5,465 bases of DNA from an uncultured Gaiellaceae bacterium. GTDB taxonomy: Bacteria; Actinomycetota; Thermoleophilia; Gaiellales; Gaiellaceae. Positions 4,613 to 5,465 of this stretch are shown here, one piece after another. The stretch spans positions 1 through 5,465 of the forward strand of contig CATPAS010000191.1 in NCBI GenBank assembly GCA_955652075.1, written 5' to 3'. Under the pieces are notes generated by a model. It did not search any database and was not told the DNA's origin. It saw only the letters and a program-made list of their open reading frames with translations. Both the position numbers and the translations under genes were made by a program. Numbering within the stretch: position 1 is the stretch's first letter; each line of letters starts with the position of its first letter.

Positions 4613-5465
4613 GTGGCGTTCGCGACGATCGACGAGTTGGAGTCCGGCCTCAGGGGCGCGAAGTACCTACCCGAGCGTGGCCTCTCGACCGCGCTGTACC
4701 TCTCGCTCGCACTCGAGAAGCCGTTGCTCCTCGAGGGTGAGGCGGGCGTCGGCAAGACCGAGGCGGCGAAGGCACTTGCCCAGGCCACGTCGTCGCGGCT
4801 GATCCGGCTGCAGTGCTACGAGGGGCTCGACGTCGGACATGCCGTGTACGAGTGGAATTACTCACGGCAACTCCTGCACATTCGCGCGGCGCAGGAAGGG
4901 ACCGTGTCCGAGCAGGAGCTCTTCGGCCCTGAGTTTCTGATCCGGAGGCCGCTGCTCGAAGCGATCGAGAGCAAGGAGCCGGTCGTGCTCCTGATCGACG
5001 AGATCGACAGGGCGGACGACGAGTTCGAAGCCTTCCTGCTCGAGATGCTGTCGGACTTCCAGATCACGATCCCGGAGATCGGAACGATCAGCTCGAGCCG
5101 CCGGCCGGCGGTGATCCTGACCTCCAATCGCACGCGTGAGCTCCACGACGCGCTCAAGCGACGCTGCCTCTTCCACTGGATCGATCACCCGACGCTCGAG
5201 CGTGAGATCGAGATCGTCATGTTGCGCGTGCCCGGCATCCCCGACCGGCTGGCCGGACAGGCCGCCGCATTCGTGCAAGGTTTACGACAGCTGGATCTCG
5301 CGAAGCCGCCGGGCGTGGCCGAGACCATCGACTGGGCGCAGGCGCTTGCGGCGCTCGGGCGTGAGGAGCTCGACGCCGGGGTCGTCGAAGAGACGCTCGG
5401 CTCTGTCCTGAAGTACCACGAGGACTTCGCCGCGGTCCGCGACGAGGCACTCGTCGCGCTCGTCG
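4613..5465 (+). CDS. MoxR-family AAA+ ATPase, CoxD-like (3' end cut by window edge)
   Basis: A MoxR-type AAA+ ATPase of which 284 codons are visible, running off the right edge. Walker A is GEAGVGKT (42-49), Walker B is VVLLIDEID (124-132, with D129 and E130), sensor 1 is ILTSN (168-172), and an arginine-finger region is LKRRC (181-185). The segment PPGVAETIDWAQAL (232-245) is typical of the MoxR lid. MoxR proteins act as chaperones that remodel or help insert cofactors, usually with a von Willebrand factor A partner. CoxD, found in carbon monoxide dehydrogenase clusters, assists maturation of the Mo-Cu site. Divergence from a molybdenum hydroxylase operon suggests the same kind of role here. 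The start is uncertain: GTG at 4613 places the first conserved residues (FATIDEL) correctly, but GTG at 4604 is in frame and neither has a good ribosome binding site. Confidence 0.93.
   Translation, partial: MAFATIDELESGLRGAKYLPERGLSTALYLSLALEKPLLLEGEAGVGKTEAAKALAQATSSRLIRLQCYEGLDVGHAVYEWNYSRQLLHIRAAQEGTVSEQELFGPEFLIRRPLLEAIESKEPVVLLIDEIDRADDEFEAFLLEMLSDFQITIPEIGTISSSRRPAVILTSNRTRELHDALKRRCLFHWIDHPTLEREIEIVMLRVPGIPDRLAGQAAAFVQGLRQLDLAKPPGVAETIDWAQALAALGREELDAGVVEETLGSVLKYHEDFAAVRDEALVALV

Noticed and set aside
4393..4740. A 115-codon plus-strand open frame across the divergent promoter region
   Set aside because: It overlaps the starts of both well-supported genes in another frame and shows no family features.
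5217..5450. Arg/Pro-rich minus-strand open frames opposite the AAA+ ATPase (also 4546-5278)
   Set aside because: Low-complexity translations opposite a gene with intact Walker A, Walker B and sensor motifs; these are shadows.

Overview
The window is G+C-rich, densely packed bacterial DNA with frequent GTG starts, strong GGAGG-type ribosome binding sites and overlapping stop/start codons. This fits a high-GC bacterium, most likely an actinomycetote. The phylum is an inference from style only; nothing here fixes the taxon. No RNA gene, mobile element, CRISPR array or long repeat is visible.

The minus strand carries one tightly packed operon, read from about 4502 leftwards to the window edge. 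It encodes an FAD subunit (4502-3696), a 2x[2Fe-2S] subunit (3699-3244) and a molybdopterin catalytic subunit of the xanthine dehydrogenase/molybdenum hydroxylase family in two pieces (N-terminal half 3247-1862, C-terminal half 1862-762). These are followed by a small cupin (769-371) and two 4-oxalocrotonate-tautomerase-like proteins (348-166, and 161 to beyond the left edge). The first five genes overlap at every junction (ATGA, GTGA, TAATG, and an 8-base overlap), and the last two gaps are 22 and 4 bases, so co-transcription and translational coupling are very likely.

The plus strand has a divergent gene from about 4613 to beyond the right edge. It encodes a MoxR-type AAA+ ATPase resembling CoxD, the ATPase linked to active-site maturation of CO dehydrogenase. 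The two transcription units share a 110-base intergenic region that should hold both promoters.

The likely working unit is a molybdenum hydroxylase: electrons released by substrate hydroxylation at the Mo centre pass through two [2Fe-2S] clusters to FAD. The AAA+ protein would be a maturation chaperone, and the cupin and tautomerases would process the hydroxylated product. The substrate is not identifiable. The most notable feature is the two-gene catalytic subunit in the order F-S-L-M, the arrangement known for nicotinate dehydrogenase of Eubacterium barkeri. Its L/M junction also contains a six-G run where a single-base change would fuse the two halves.
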